Below, one piece after another: positions 24,458-33,149 of a stretch of DNA of 34,383 nt. The notes under the pieces are model-generated. The model had not been told where the DNA came from. It worked only from the letters and a program-made list of their open reading frames with translations, and searched no databases. The DNA comes from Jatrophihabitans sp. (GTDB lineage Bacteria; Actinomycetota; Actinomycetes; Mycobacteriales; Jatrophihabitantaceae): NCBI GenBank assembly GCA_025963285.1, contig JAOPUX010000006.1, positions 1 through 34,383 of the forward strand. Reading direction: 5' to 3'. Made by a program: the position numbers and the translations under genes. Position 1 is the stretch's first letter. Each line of letters opens with the position of its first letter.

Positions 24458-25341
24458 CAGGACCCTGCCGGCAGGCCGAGTTCCTTGATCGCACGGGCGT
24501 GGTCGGAGGCGTGCTTGAGCACCACGCCGAGAGTGGCGCGGGTGGCCGTCTCGTCGAGCTGGTCGATGCCGAGCGCGATGAGTGTGCGGGCCCAGTCGAT
24601 CGTCTCGGCCACCGACGGGGACTTCTTCAGCTCCAGGGTGCGCAGCGTGGCCGCCGTGCGCACCAGCTCCTCGGCGAGCTCCTGACGGATCCCCGGCACC
24701 CGCGAGAGCACGATGTCGCGCTCCCGTTCCGCACTCGGGTAGTCGAGGTAGAGGTAGAGGCAGCGCCGCTTGAGCGCCTCGGAGAGCTCGCGAGTGGCGT
24801 TGGAGGTGATCAGCACGAACGGCTTGCGCACCGCGGTGACGGTGCCCAGCTCGGGGATGGTCACCTGGAACTCGGCCAGCACCTCGAGGAGCAGCGCCTC
24901 GACCTCGACGTCGGTCTTGTCCGCCTCGTCGATCAACAGCACGGTCGGGTCCTCGCGCCGGATCGCCGTGAGTAGCGGCCTCGTCAGCAGGAACTCGTCG
25001 GTGACGATGTCGTCGTGGGTCTGCTCCCAGGCCGAGCCACCCGGATCGCTGGCCACGCTGGCCTGGATGCGGAGCAGCTGCTTGCGGTAGTTCCACTCGT
25101 AGAGCGCCCGCGCCTCGTCGAGACCTTCGTAGCACTGCAGCCGGACCAGCTCGGCCCCGGTGGTGGCACTGATGGCCTTGGCCAGCTCGGTCTTGCCGAC
25201 ACCGGCCGGCCCCTCCACGAGGATCGGCCGCTCGAGGGCGCCGGCCAGGAAGACGGTCGTGGCGGTCGTCGTGTCGGCGAGGTAACCCACCTCGGCCAGG
25301 GCACGGGTGACGTCGGAGGGAGATTCGAACCAGTTGGCCAC
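24457..25341 (-). CDS. MoxR-family AAA+ ATPase
   Basis: A 294-residue AAA+ ATPase with Walker A GPAGVGKT (44-51), Walker B VLLIDE (134-139), a sensor-1 region VLITSNATRELSEALKRRC and a compact helical lid domain. MoxR proteins act as chaperone-like remodelers together with a VWA protein, here encoded directly downstream with a 1-bp overlap. The GTG at 25341 yields MANWFESPSDVTRAL, the usual beginning of the family. It is divergent from the large exported protein at 25558, across 216 bp in which I see no clear operator. Confidence 0.92.
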   Translation of the reverse strand: MANWFESPSDVTRALAEVGYLADTTTATTVFLAGALERPILVEGPAGVGKTELAKAISATTGAELVRLQCYEGLDEARALYEWNYRKQLLRIQASVASDPGGSAWEQTHDDIVTDEFLLTRPLLTAIRREDPTVLLIDEADKTDVEVEALLLEVLAEFQVTIPELGTVTAVRKPFVLITSNATRELSEALKRRCLYLYLDYPSAERERDIVLSRVPGIRQELAEELVRTAATLRTLELKKSPSVAETIDWARTLIALGIDQLDETATRATLGVVLKHASDHARAIKELGLPAGS

Positions 25342-25557
25342 GGATCACACGATGCCAGATGGCCGCCGTCGTCCGGGAGCGGTGGCGAGACGACTCGTGG
25401 GCGGCGGCAAGATCGTCCTGATTCCCTGAGAACTGGCTGTCCGGCGCAATTCGCCAAGATCAGCTAAATGGGGTATGTACCTCGCGCCCGACTTATGCAA
25501 TGATCTCGCCATTCGGGCATCGCGCGTCGCGGCCCGAGGCTAGGCCTGGGGGGGCAA

Positions 25558-28500
25558 ATGCGCGCGTCACTCATTATTTCTCTGTCCTGTGCTGCTGTTG
25601 CGGGGCTGACGTTGGCACTCGTGCCGGGCGTCGCTCTCGCGAAGGCGGGCGGTCCTGCCAGCCAGGCCGCGGCGTCGCCCGACGCCAAGTGCACGCTGTC
25701 GCCGTCGATGGACTACTCCGGCGGCGATTTCGCCGGGTGCATCTCGGTGGGCGCCAAGCTGTCGGCGACACCTGCCGTCGGCGCGAGCACGACCCTGACG
25801 ATCAAGGTCAAAGCCGCCCGCTCCGAACCCGACGTCCGGGTCATGGTCGACCTTCCCGCCAACTTCGCCTTCGCTGACGGCACGGCGACGGCCGCGGCCG
25901 TCAGCGGTAGCGGTGCCGTGGCGCGGGCGCAGCTCGGCTCCTTCGCTCTCAGCGCCGGCTCCACGCGCACGATCACCCGTCAGGTCAAGGCGGTACGGGC
26001 CGGTTTCGGTGAGATCGCGGTCAGCGCGGCAGACCGGCACTCCGCCGCGCGCACCGACGGCGGTGCCGAATCGGTCTTCGCGACGGTCGGCTCCACCACG
26101 GCCACGAGCTACGCCAGCGGGGGTGCGGCGGTGACGGCGCAGCCCACGCACAGCACCGTCGCACTGGCGCTGCCACGCGGCGGCCCCGAGCGGCTCTCAA
26201 CCGCCCCGCAGCGCGTCGCGCCGGTCTCGGTGACCGGCCAGCTGCACCCGGCCGTGATCCGGCCGCAGACCGCCGGGACGTCCTGTGTCTCCGGCACGTG
26301 GAACTACGTCGACCAGACCGGGGTCTCCCGCCCCGCCGCGAACACCCTGATCGAGGCTCTCAACAGCTCGAACACGCTGCTGTCCTACGCCGTCTCCGGT
26401 GGGGACGGCTCGTACACGATCTGCTGGTCGACCGGCGGCGCAACGACGAGTGTCTACGTGAAGTTCCTCGAGTCGAACAACATCTGGCGCGTCACGGACA
26501 ACAGCAACAACGTCTACAGCTTCAGCACCGGGATCACCGCGGTTGCCGACGGCACGACCTACAGCTTCGGCAACCTCTACCCGGGCAGCTCCAGCTACTA
26601 CCCGGGCCTGCACGCCTTCGCCATCGCCAATGACGAGTGGCAGTGGGTCCACCAGTACTACGGCGGCCAGTGCTGGAGCCCGTTCGAGACCTCGTGCCTG
26701 CAGCTCACGATCCACTGGCAGTCCGACTCGACGACCGGGACGTACTGGAACACCTCCGGCGTCTACCTGCTCGCCGGCTCGCCGGACTCGGTGGACGAGG
26801 TGGCGCACGAGATCGGCCACAACCTGATGTGGGAGCTCTACGGGCAGAACTTCCCGGCCACCACGAACTGCAACCCGCACTACCTCTTCACGGCCAGTTC
26901 GACGACCTGCGGCTGGACCGAGGGCTGGGCCGACTGGGTGGCCACGAGCGTCTACAACAACATGACCTGGACCTTCAACGGCGGCTCGACCACGAGCTTC
27001 GACGTCACGTGGAACGAGGGCCTCGGCTACGACACCGGTGACCAGGTCGAGGGACGCATCGTGGAGGCCATGCGCAGCCTCACCGACGGAGTCAAGGGGC
27101 CCTGGGACAACGATCCCGGTGAGGGCGCCGGGGTGCGCGACAACCGGAACTTCTTCGCAGCACTGAACACCTACCACCCGAACACCTTCGCCGACTTCTG
27201 GGCCGATCGAGCAGCCCTCGGCCAGGACACCGGGCAGACGGCGCTCAGCGCGCTCTACGAGGGCACGATCGACTACGGCTTCCGCAACCCGCTGTCGGAC
27301 TACGTCGGCGTGCACTTCCCGGAGGCCGTCCCGGCGCACAACTACAGCCACACCACGACTACCGGGTACTGGTCGGTGGTGGCAGAGCGGCCCGATGCGG
27401 GCACCGACACCGACCTGACCGTCTACAACGACTTCGGCCAGACCAGCGCGCTCGCCTCGTCCTCCTACGGCGGTACGACCACCGACTTCGTCGCGATCAA
27501 CTCCAACTCCGGTCACCGCGCCCTGCAGACCTACTACCCGCGGGTCACTCAGTTCGCCGGCAGCGGTGGCTACACGATCGAGGAGGCGCAGGGCAGCAAC
27601 ACGCTCAGCGCCGGATCGAGCACGAACAACTTCACCAGCGGCCAGCCCATCCGGATCTGGGACAGCTACCAGGCCAGCGGCCAGCCAGTATACCTGCGCG
27701 CCGTCCCGACCGCGGGGCAGGACGTGCAGCTCGCGATCGCCTCGTCGAGCCTCGACTTCGCCAGCCGATCGGCCACCACGAGCGGTGCGGACCCCGGCCT
27801 GGGCGTGCCGGCGACGCTCGTCTACACGCCCACAGACACCGGCTGGCACGGGCTGATCCTGCTCGACAACAGCCTGACCAGCGGTGCCGTCACGGTCTTC
27901 GCCGACACCACGGCGCCGATCGGAACGGTGGCGATCGACGGCGGCGCGGCAAGCACCGCCAACCCGCACGCCACGCTCACGCTGTCGGCCAACGACACCC
28001 AGACCGGGATGTCCTCGATGCAGATCAGCACCGACGGCGTCTTCGACACCGAGCCGGTGCTGCCCTACGCGACGTCGGCCCCGGTGACGCTGCCCGGCTC
28101 GAACGGCACGAAGACCGTCTACGTGCGGTACCAGAACAACGCCGGCATGTGGTCGGACGCGGTCACCGCCACGATCTCGCTCGCCGCGCCGGTTCCGTCG
28201 GTCACCGCACTCAGCCCGACGTCAGGCAAGACGGCCGGCGGGAACACGGTGACGATCACCGGCACCGGCTTCACCGGCGCGAGCGCCGTGACGTTCGGGA
28301 CGGTCGCCGCGACCAGCTTCTCGGTGGTCAACTCGACCAAGATCACCGCGGTCGCTCCGGCACAGGCCGCGGCCAAGCACAACGTGTACGTCACCGGCCC
28401 AGGTGGCACCAACGCGGCCGCTGCGGGGAATCGCTACACCTACGTCAACGCGCCGGCGGTTACCGCCGTCTCTCCCGCTTCAGGGAAGACGGCCGGTGGT

Positions 28501-29223
28501 AACACCGTCACGATCACCGGCACCGACCTCACCGGCGCGACCGCGGTGAAGTTCGGGACGGTCGCCGCGACCAGCTTCACGGTGGTCAACGCAGCCAAGA
28601 TCACGGCGGTGGTGCCTGCCCAGGCCGCGGCCTCGCACAACGTCTACGTCACCACGCCGTACGGCACGAGCGTGGCCGCCACGGGGAACAAGTACACCTA
28701 CCTCAACGCACCCACGGTCACCGCGGTCTCCCCCTCGTCGGGTAAGACGGCGGGCGGCAACACGATCACGGTTACCGGCACCGGCTTCACCTCGGTGAGC
28801 GGCGTCAAGATCGGTACGGTGGCGGTCACCAGCTTCACCGTGGTGAGCTCCACCAAGATCACCGCCGTGGTGCCGGCGCAGGCCGCCGCCTCGCACAACG
28901 TCTACGTCACCACACCTGGCGGCGTCAGCGTAGCGACGACGGCCAACCGCTACACCTACCTCGACGTCCCGACGGTGACCGCCGTGTCGCCCTCCTCCGG
29001 CCCGGCCGCTGGCGGGAACACGATCACGATCACCGGCACCGGCTTCACCTCGGTGAGCGGCGTCAAGATCGGCACCGTGGCCGTCACCAGCTTCACCGTG
29101 GTGAGCTCCACGAAGATCACCGCGGTGGTGCCGGCCCAGGCCGCGGCAGCGCACAACGTCTACGTCACCACACCTGGCGGCGTCAGCGTTGCCGCGACGG
29201 CCAACCGCTACACCTACACGTAA
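25558..29223 (+). CDS. Large exported zinc-protease-like protein with four TIG/IPT repeats
   Basis: A 1221-residue protein. A signal peptide (1-28, ending VALA) is followed by a putative adhesion/binding region, a metalloprotease-like region with HEIGH (417-421) and TEGWADW (E455), spaced as in gluzincins such as fungalysin-type enzymes, and then beta-rich domains. Residues 880-1221 are four TIG/IPT (Ig-like) repeats of 86 residues beginning at 880, 966, 1052 and 1138, each with a 'VSPxSGxxAGGNTxTxTGTGF' start. No LPXTG or membrane anchor is seen, so it is probably secreted. Substrate is unknown. The run of G before the ATG gives a possible ribosome site. The protease call rests on the HExxH motif only. 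Confidence 0.8.
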   Translation: MRASLIISLSCAAVAGLTLALVPGVALAKAGGPASQAAASPDAKCTLSPSMDYSGGDFAGCISVGAKLSATPAVGASTTLTIKVKAARSEPDVRVMVDLPANFAFADGTATAAAVSGSGAVARAQLGSFALSAGSTRTITRQVKAVRAGFGEIAVSAADRHSAARTDGGAESVFATVGSTTATSYASGGAAVTAQPTHSTVALALPRGGPERLSTAPQRVAPVSVTGQLHPAVIRPQTAGTSCVSGTWNYVDQTGVSRPAANTLIEALNSSNTLLSYAVSGGDGSYTICWSTGGATTSVYVKFLESNNIWRVTDNSNNVYSFSTGITAVADGTTYSFGNLYPGSSSYYPGLHAFAIANDEWQWVHQYYGGQCWSPFETSCLQLTIHWQSDSTTGTYWNTSGVYLLAGSPDSVDEVAHEIGHNLMWELYGQNFPATTNCNPHYLFTASSTTCGWTEGWADWVATSVYNNMTWTFNGGSTTSFDVTWNEGLGYDTGDQVEGRIVEAMRSLTDGVKGPWDNDPGEGAGVRDNRNFFAALNTYHPNTFADFWADRAALGQDTGQTALSALYEGTIDYGFRNPLSDYVGVHFPEAVPAHNYSHTTTTGYWSVVAERPDAGTDTDLTVYNDFGQTSALASSSYGGTTTDFVAINSNSGHRALQTYYPRVTQFAGSGGYTIEEAQGSNTLSAGSSTNNFTSGQPIRIWDSYQASGQPVYLRAVPTAGQDVQLAIASSSLDFASRSATTSGADPGLGVPATLVYTPTDTGWHGLILLDNSLTSGAVTVFADTTAPIGTVAIDGGAASTANPHATLTLSANDTQTGMSSMQISTDGVFDTEPVLPYATSAPVTLPGSNGTKTVYVRYQNNAGMWSDAVTATISLAAPVPSVTALSPTSGKTAGGNTVTITGTGFTGASAVTFGTVAATSFSVVNSTKITAVAPAQAAAKHNVYVTGPGGTNAAAAGNRYTYVNAPAVTAVSPASGKTAGGNTVTITGTDLTGATAVKFGTVAATSFTVVNAAKITAVVPAQAAASHNVYVTTPYGTSVAATGNKYTYLNAPTVTAVSPSSGKTAGGNTITVTGTGFTSVSGVKIGTVAVTSFTVVSSTKITAVVPAQAAASHNVYVTTPGGVSVATTANRYTYLDVPTVTAVSPSSGPAAGGNTITITGTGFTSVSGVKIGTVAVTSFTVVSSTKITAVVPAQAAAAHNVYVTTPGGVSVAATANRYTYT
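28195..29220 (+). repeat. Four 258-bp tandem repeats encoding TIG domains
   Basis: Repeat starts at 28195, 28453, 28711 and 28969 are exactly 258 bp apart, each encoding 86 residues. Copies 3 and 4 are almost identical in protein (for example TSVSGVKIGTVAVTSFTVVSS in both), so the last duplication is recent or kept alike by gene conversion. Confidence 0.92.
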
Positions 29224-29226
29224 GCC

Positions 29227-29274
29227 ACCTCGGCCACCCGGATGCAGGCGGGGCTGCAACCGGGTGGCCGAGGT
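29227..29274. terminator. Strong nested hairpin between convergent genes
   Basis: Perfect 15-bp arms at 29227-29241 and 29260-29274, with an inner 5-bp stem (TGCAG / CTGCA) and a 6-base loop, lie just after the stop at 29223. The convergent acyl-CoA synthetase ends at 29305, so it can serve both directions. Confidence 0.75.
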
Positions 29275-29306
29275 ACCGGTGGCTGGGGTACCGGGTGGCT
29301 GGGGTC
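29260..29306. repeat. Three short direct repeats derived from the hairpin arm
   Basis: CCGGGTGGCCGAGGTA is followed by two variants (CCGGTGGCTGGGGTA and CCGGGTGGCTGGGGTC), each 15-16 bp, up to the stop of the synthetase gene. They look like slippage copies of the right hairpin arm. Confidence 0.6.
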
Positions 29307-30867
29307 AGATCGCCTTCTCCCGGCCGGCCCACTCGGGATCGCGCAGCTTGCGCTTGTAGAGCTTGCCGTTGTCGTCGCGGGGCAGTTCGTCGAGATAGCT
29401 GACGTGCTTGGGGAGCTTGTACTTCGCCAGCCGCTCGGCCGCGAAGGCGCGGATGTCGGCGGTGAGTGCCTCGTCGGGCACCACACCGGCAGCCGGTTGG
29501 ATCACGGCCTTGATCGCCTCGCCCCACTCGTCGTCCGGGACCCCGAACACAGCAACGTCCGCGACCGCCGGGTGCATCACCAGCTCGCCCTCGATCTCAG
29601 CCGGGTAGATATTCACACCGCCGGAGATGATCATGTCGTTCTTGCGGTCCATGAGGAACAGGTAGCCGTCGTCGTCGAGATAGCCGATGTCGCCGACGGT
29701 GAAGAGATCACCCACGCGCGACTCGCGCGTCTTCTCCTCGGCATTGTGATACGCGAAGGACGAGCCACCCATCTGCATGTAGACCAGCCCCGGCTGGTTG
29801 GCCGCGACCTCGTTGCCGTTCTCGTCGAGGATCTTGATGATCGAGTACGACCAGGCCTTGCCCACCGAGCCGGGCTTGACGAGCCACTCGTCGGCGAAGA
29901 TCGTCGCGCCACCGCCCTCAGTGGCCGCGTAGTACTCCACGACCACGGGTCCCCACCAGTCGATCATCGCCCGCTTGACCTCGTTCGGGCAGGGCGCGGC
30001 GCCGTGGATCATCGTGCGCAGCGAGCTGACGTCGTACTTCGCGCGGACGTCCTCCGGCAGCGCGAGCAACCGGATGAACTGCGCGGGCACCATGTGGCTG
30101 TGCGTGACCTTGTAGCGGTCGATCAGGCGCAGCATCTCCTCACCGTCGAACTTGTCCATCAGCACCACGGTGTGGCCGAGCTGAATCGAGATTCCGACGA
30201 AGTTGAGCACGGCCGTGTGATAGAGCGGCGAGCCGCAGATGTGGACGTTGTCGTCGAAGGGCTTGATGCGGAAACCGGCGAAGAAGCCGCTGGAGGCCAG
30301 CGGCACGTCCTGCGGATTGGCACCGGTGAGCGGCCGCTTCACACCCTTCGGCTTGCCCGTGGTGCCCGAGGTGTAGACCATCGGAGCACCCTGGGTGAGG
30401 TTCTCCGGGCGACCACCGTGGTCGGCCAGGTCGGCCAGCGGGCGGAAACCGTCGATGCTGCCGGCCGCGAACCTCGCCTCCGCCGGAATGCCGGCAGCCG
30501 CGATCGTCGCTGCGGCCGCGAAGCGCTCATGGCCGATGAAGGCCTTGGCCTCGCTGTCCTCGACGATGTAGGCCACCTCGTGCCCGGTCAGGTGCCAGTT
30601 GATCGGAACGATGTAGAGGCCGCACTCCATTGCCGCGAAGTACAGCGCCACCAGCTCGATCGTGTTGGGCATCATCGCCACGACGACATCGCCCACGCCG
30701 AGGCCGAGGCCCTGCAGTCCGCGACCGTAGGCGTCAGCCCGGGCTGCAAGATCCCCGTACGCGATCTCGGTGCCCGAGGGGTCGACCACGGCGGTCTTCC
30801 CGGGCTGCTCACGTGCGATGTTCCACAGCCCGGCCTGCGGCTCGGTGATGGTCTGGGTGTCGGTCAC
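29305..30867 (-). CDS. Acyl-CoA synthetase (FadD4/FadD13-like), KstR-linked
   Basis: A 520-residue adenylate-forming acyl-CoA ligase: P-loop VYTSGTTGKPKG (165-175), INWHLTGHEVAYIVEDSEAKAF, HGAAPCP, EYYAATEGGG, VGDIGYLDDDGYLFLMDRKNDMIISGGVNIYPAEIE, and C-terminal lysine K502 in DDNGKLYKRKLRDP. It differs clearly from FadD19 and from what I recall of FadD17, so a specific steroid assignment is not justified; the phrasing resembles medium-chain or FadD4-like ligases. The GTG at 30867 has GGGAG 8 bases upstream. A KstR-like box lies 35 bp upstream, which supports use on steroid-derived acids. Confidence 0.88.
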   Translation of the reverse strand: MTDTQTITEPQAGLWNIAREQPGKTAVVDPSGTEIAYGDLAARADAYGRGLQGLGLGVGDVVVAMMPNTIELVALYFAAMECGLYIVPINWHLTGHEVAYIVEDSEAKAFIGHERFAAAATIAAAGIPAEARFAAGSIDGFRPLADLADHGGRPENLTQGAPMVYTSGTTGKPKGVKRPLTGANPQDVPLASSGFFAGFRIKPFDDNVHICGSPLYHTAVLNFVGISIQLGHTVVLMDKFDGEEMLRLIDRYKVTHSHMVPAQFIRLLALPEDVRAKYDVSSLRTMIHGAAPCPNEVKRAMIDWWGPVVVEYYAATEGGGATIFADEWLVKPGSVGKAWSYSIIKILDENGNEVAANQPGLVYMQMGGSSFAYHNAEEKTRESRVGDLFTVGDIGYLDDDGYLFLMDRKNDMIISGGVNIYPAEIEGELVMHPAVADVAVFGVPDDEWGEAIKAVIQPAAGVVPDEALTADIRAFAAERLAKYKLPKHVSYLDELPRDDNGKLYKRKLRDPEWAGREKAI

Positions 30868-30901
30868 GGTGGGTGCTCCCGTCTTGTCGGCGTGCTCAAT
30901 C

Positions 30902-30915
30902 TAGAACGTGTCTCA
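30902..30915. promoter_or_regulatory. KstR-like operator for the acyl-CoA synthetase
   Basis: TAGAACGTGTCTCA matches TNNAACNNGTTNNA except C for the third T of the GTT half. It is 35 bp before the synthetase start on the minus strand. Confidence 0.65.
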
Positions 30916-31002
30916 GTTCTGGACAAGCCTGGAATCACACGCTGGAGGCCCGGTAACTACGGAGTTGCCTAGCGTCCGCATCCGAACTCTTGTCCACCAT
31001 AC

Positions 31003-31016
31003 GAGAACGTGTTTCA
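31003..31016. promoter_or_regulatory. KstR-like operator for the DUF35-ltp4-ltp3 operon
   Basis: GAGAACGTGTTTCA has the AACNNGTT core and final A, with G in place of the first T. It ends 9 bp before the ATG at 31026, so a repressor bound here would cover the start of transcription or translation. Confidence 0.7.
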
Positions 31017-31025
31017 CTTCGTTAC

Positions 31026-31982
31026 ATGAGTGTCACCGAGCCGCTGAGCGCCCCCATCGAGCTCAGCTTCGACTACACCCGATCGCTGGGCACGACCCTG
31101 AGCCGGTTCATGACCGGCTTGGCCGAAGGGCGTCTCCTGGGGGCCAAGGTCTCCGACGGGCGGGTCTTCGTGCCGCCGGTGGAGTACGACCCCGTCACTG
31201 GCGCGGCGGTCACCGAGTTCGTGCCCGTCTCCGACGAGGGCACCGTCGTGAGCTGGTCGTGGGCGCCCGCGCCACTGCCCGGCCAGCCCCTCGTCACCCC
31301 GTTCGCGTGGGTCTTCGTGCGGCTCGACGGCGCCGACACCTCGATCCTGCACGCGCTCGACGTCGCGGGGCCCACCGAGGTGCGGACGGGGCTGCGGGTG
31401 CGGGCGCGCTGGTCAGGCGAGCGCGTCGGCGCCATCAGCGACATCATCTGCTTCGAGCCCGCCTCCGCCCCCGGCACGCCGGTCACCCAGACCACGGTGG
31501 AGCCGGTCGAGATCGTCACCACCCCCGTGTCGCTGACCGTGCAGCACACGGCCTCCCAGCAGGAGACGACCTACCTGCTCGGCCTCGAGCAGGGCAAGCT
31601 GATCGGCCAGCGCTGCCCCGTCTGCAGCAAGGTCTACGTCCCGCCACGCGGTGCCTGCCCCGTCGACGGCGTCCCGACCGTGGAGAACGTCGAACTGGCC
31701 GACCGAGGCATCGTCACCACCTTCTGCGTGGTCAACGTCCCGTTCATGGGGCAGAAGATCAAGCCGCCCTATGTCGCCGCGTACGTGCTGCTGGACGGCG
31801 CCGACATCGCCTTCCTGCACCTGATCCTGGAGTGCGACGCGGCCGACGTGCGCATGGGCATGAAGGTCGAAGCGGTCTGGCGCCCGCGCGAGGAGTGGGT
31901 GCCCGGCCTGCAGAACATCGACTACTTCCGGCCTACGGGCGAGCCCGATGCACCCTACGACTCCTTCAAGGAGCACCTGTGA
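31026..31982 (+). CDS. Double DUF35 (OB-fold) acyl-CoA-associated protein, Rv3521-like
   Basis: A 318-residue protein with two related halves. The second (about 180-280) is a complete DUF35: zinc-ribbon cysteines in RCPVCSKVYVPPRGACPVDG, then an OB-fold with RGIVTTFCVVNVPF. The first (about 25-140) repeats the pattern (GRLLGAKVSDGRVFVPPVEYDP, DEGTVVSWSW) without the cysteines. DUF35 proteins partner thiolase-like enzymes in steroid and archaeal lipid pathways. In M. tuberculosis the similar Rv3521 precedes ltp4 and ltp3, as here. The ATG at 31026 lacks a clear ribosome site and follows the operator closely, so a leaderless message is likely; a TTG start upstream would place the operator inside the gene. 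Confidence 0.87.
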   Translation: MSVTEPLSAPIELSFDYTRSLGTTLSRFMTGLAEGRLLGAKVSDGRVFVPPVEYDPVTGAAVTEFVPVSDEGTVVSWSWAPAPLPGQPLVTPFAWVFVRLDGADTSILHALDVAGPTEVRTGLRVRARWSGERVGAISDIICFEPASAPGTPVTQTTVEPVEIVTTPVSLTVQHTASQQETTYLLGLEQGKLIGQRCPVCSKVYVPPRGACPVDGVPTVENVELADRGIVTTFCVVNVPFMGQKIKPPYVAAYVLLDGADIAFLHLILECDAADVRMGMKVEAVWRPREEWVPGLQNIDYFRPTGEPDAPYDSFKEHL

Positions 31983-32101
31983 TGACCGCCGGCACCACCA
32001 CCACCCGCGAGTGGCCTCTCAAGCCCCGAGTTGCCGGACATGGAGGGCCGCGCGGCCCGCAGGAGGCCACTCGGCAGGGCGGAGGCGAACGCAATGCGTG
32101 A
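31982..32101 (+). other. Small coupled open frame of doubtful coding value
   Basis: An ATG at 31982 overlaps the upstream TGA (TGATG) and opens a 39-codon frame that ends inside the start of ltp4. Its product is low complexity (Thr, Gly, Arg rich) and spans the palindromic repeat at 32008-32073. I think it is a by-product of the repeat, not a gene. Confidence 0.25.
32008..32073. repeat. Palindromic repeat (CGAGTGGC family) within the operon
   Basis: Perfect 11-bp arms at 32008-32018 and 32063-32073 (CGAGTGGCCTC / GAGGCCACTCG) enclose a further 14-bp perfect palindrome GGGCCGCGCGGCCC (32045-32058). The arms share the octamer CGAGTGGC with the repeat at 16898-16966. Confidence 0.7.
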
Positions 32102-33149
32102 CGTCGCGGTCGTCGGTTTCGCGCAGTCGCCCCAGGTTCGGCGCACCCAGGGCACCACCAACGGCGTCGAGATGCTGATCCCGATCTTCGCCGAGGTCTA
32201 CGAGAAGCTCGGCATCACCAAGAGCGACATCGGCTTCTGGTGCTCGGGCTCGTCGGACTACCTCGCCGGAAGGGCCTTCTCCTTCATCTCCGCGATCGAC
32301 GCGATCGGACCGGTGCCGCCGATCAACGAGTCACACGTCGAGGCAGATGGCGCCTGGGCTCTCTACGAGGCGTGGTGCAAGATCCAGACCGGTGACGTCG
32401 ACACCGCGCTAATCTATGGCTTCGGCAAGTCCTCTGCCGGCACCCTGCCGCGGACGATGGCACTGCAGCTCGACCCGTACACGGTGGCACCCCTGCTGCC
32501 CGACTCCGTCGCCATCGCCGGCCTGCAGGCCCGGATCGGTATCGACACCGGTACCTGGAGCGAGGCGGAGATGGCCGAGGTGGCGGTACGCAGCCGCCGC
32601 GACGCCGAGTCGAACCCCTACGCCCAGGTCACTGGCTCGAAGGATGCCGCGGACCTGCTCGGTGAGCCCTACCTCGCCGATCCGTTGCGACGGCACGACT
32701 GCGCACCCATCACCGACGGGGCGGCAGTGATCGTGCTGGCCGCGGGCGACCGCGCCCGCGAGCTGACCGAGCGCCCGGCCTGGATCACCGGCATCGAGCA
32801 CCGCGTCGACTCGGCGAACCTCGGCGCTCGCGACCTCACCACCTCCCCGTCGACCGTGGCGGCCGCTCGCGCCGCCGGCATCGACGGGGTGGAGGTGGCC
32901 GAGCTGTACACGCCGTTCACGCACCAGGAGCTGCTGCTGCGGCGTGAGCTCGGCCTCGGCGACGACGTGCGGATCACCCCGTCCGGCGGCGCGCTGGCCG
33001 GAAACCCGATGTTCGCCGCCGGGCTGGTGCGGATCGGCGAGGCCGCGTCCCACATCGCGGCAGGCACCGCGGGCAAGACGCTGGCGCACGTCACGAGCGG
33101 GCCGGCACTGCAGCAGAACCTCGTCTGTGTCCTGGAGGGTCGATCCTGA
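32094..33149 (+). CDS. ltp4: Thiolase-fold lipid-transfer-like protein Ltp4
   Basis: A 351-residue thiolase-superfamily protein of the steroid Ltp group (Rv3522-like). Signs: RDVAVVGFAQSP, WCSGSSDYLAGR, SPSTVAAARAAGIDG, AELYTPFTHQELLL (Y272, H277), GGALAGNPMFAAGLVRIGEA. The usual nucleophilic cysteine is absent: the matching stretch reads VEADGAW (83-88), and the usual GHP is GNP. Condensing or thiolytic chemistry by Cys is therefore unlikely; a retro-aldol role, as shown for Ltp2 with a DUF35 partner, is possible. GGAGG 8 bases before the ATG at 32094 fixes the start. Confidence 0.88.
   Translation: MRDVAVVGFAQSPQVRRTQGTTNGVEMLIPIFAEVYEKLGITKSDIGFWCSGSSDYLAGRAFSFISAIDAIGPVPPINESHVEADGAWALYEAWCKIQTGDVDTALIYGFGKSSAGTLPRTMALQLDPYTVAPLLPDSVAIAGLQARIGIDTGTWSEAEMAEVAVRSRRDAESNPYAQVTGSKDAADLLGEPYLADPLRRHDCAPITDGAAVIVLAAGDRARELTERPAWITGIEHRVDSANLGARDLTTSPSTVAAARAAGIDGVEVAELYTPFTHQELLLRRELGLGDDVRITPSGGALAGNPMFAAGLVRIGEAASHIAAGTAGKTLAHVTSGPALQQNLVCVLEGRS

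Noticed and set aside
23048-25348. Apparent fusion of MoxR and VWA proteins in one frame
   Set aside because: The upstream part is a shadow of MoxR; the Walker motifs are in a different frame and the ATG at 24457 overlaps the MoxR stop.
26197-27969. Long minus-strand open frame opposite the exported TIG protein
   Set aside because: Product is Arg/Val/Gly-rich with no family resemblance; the plus-strand gene has a signal peptide and recognised domains.
29242-30972. Long plus-strand open frame opposite the acyl-CoA synthetase
   Set aside because: Composition (Val, Asp, His, Arg) is typical of an antisense shadow, and the synthetase motifs on the minus strand are clear.
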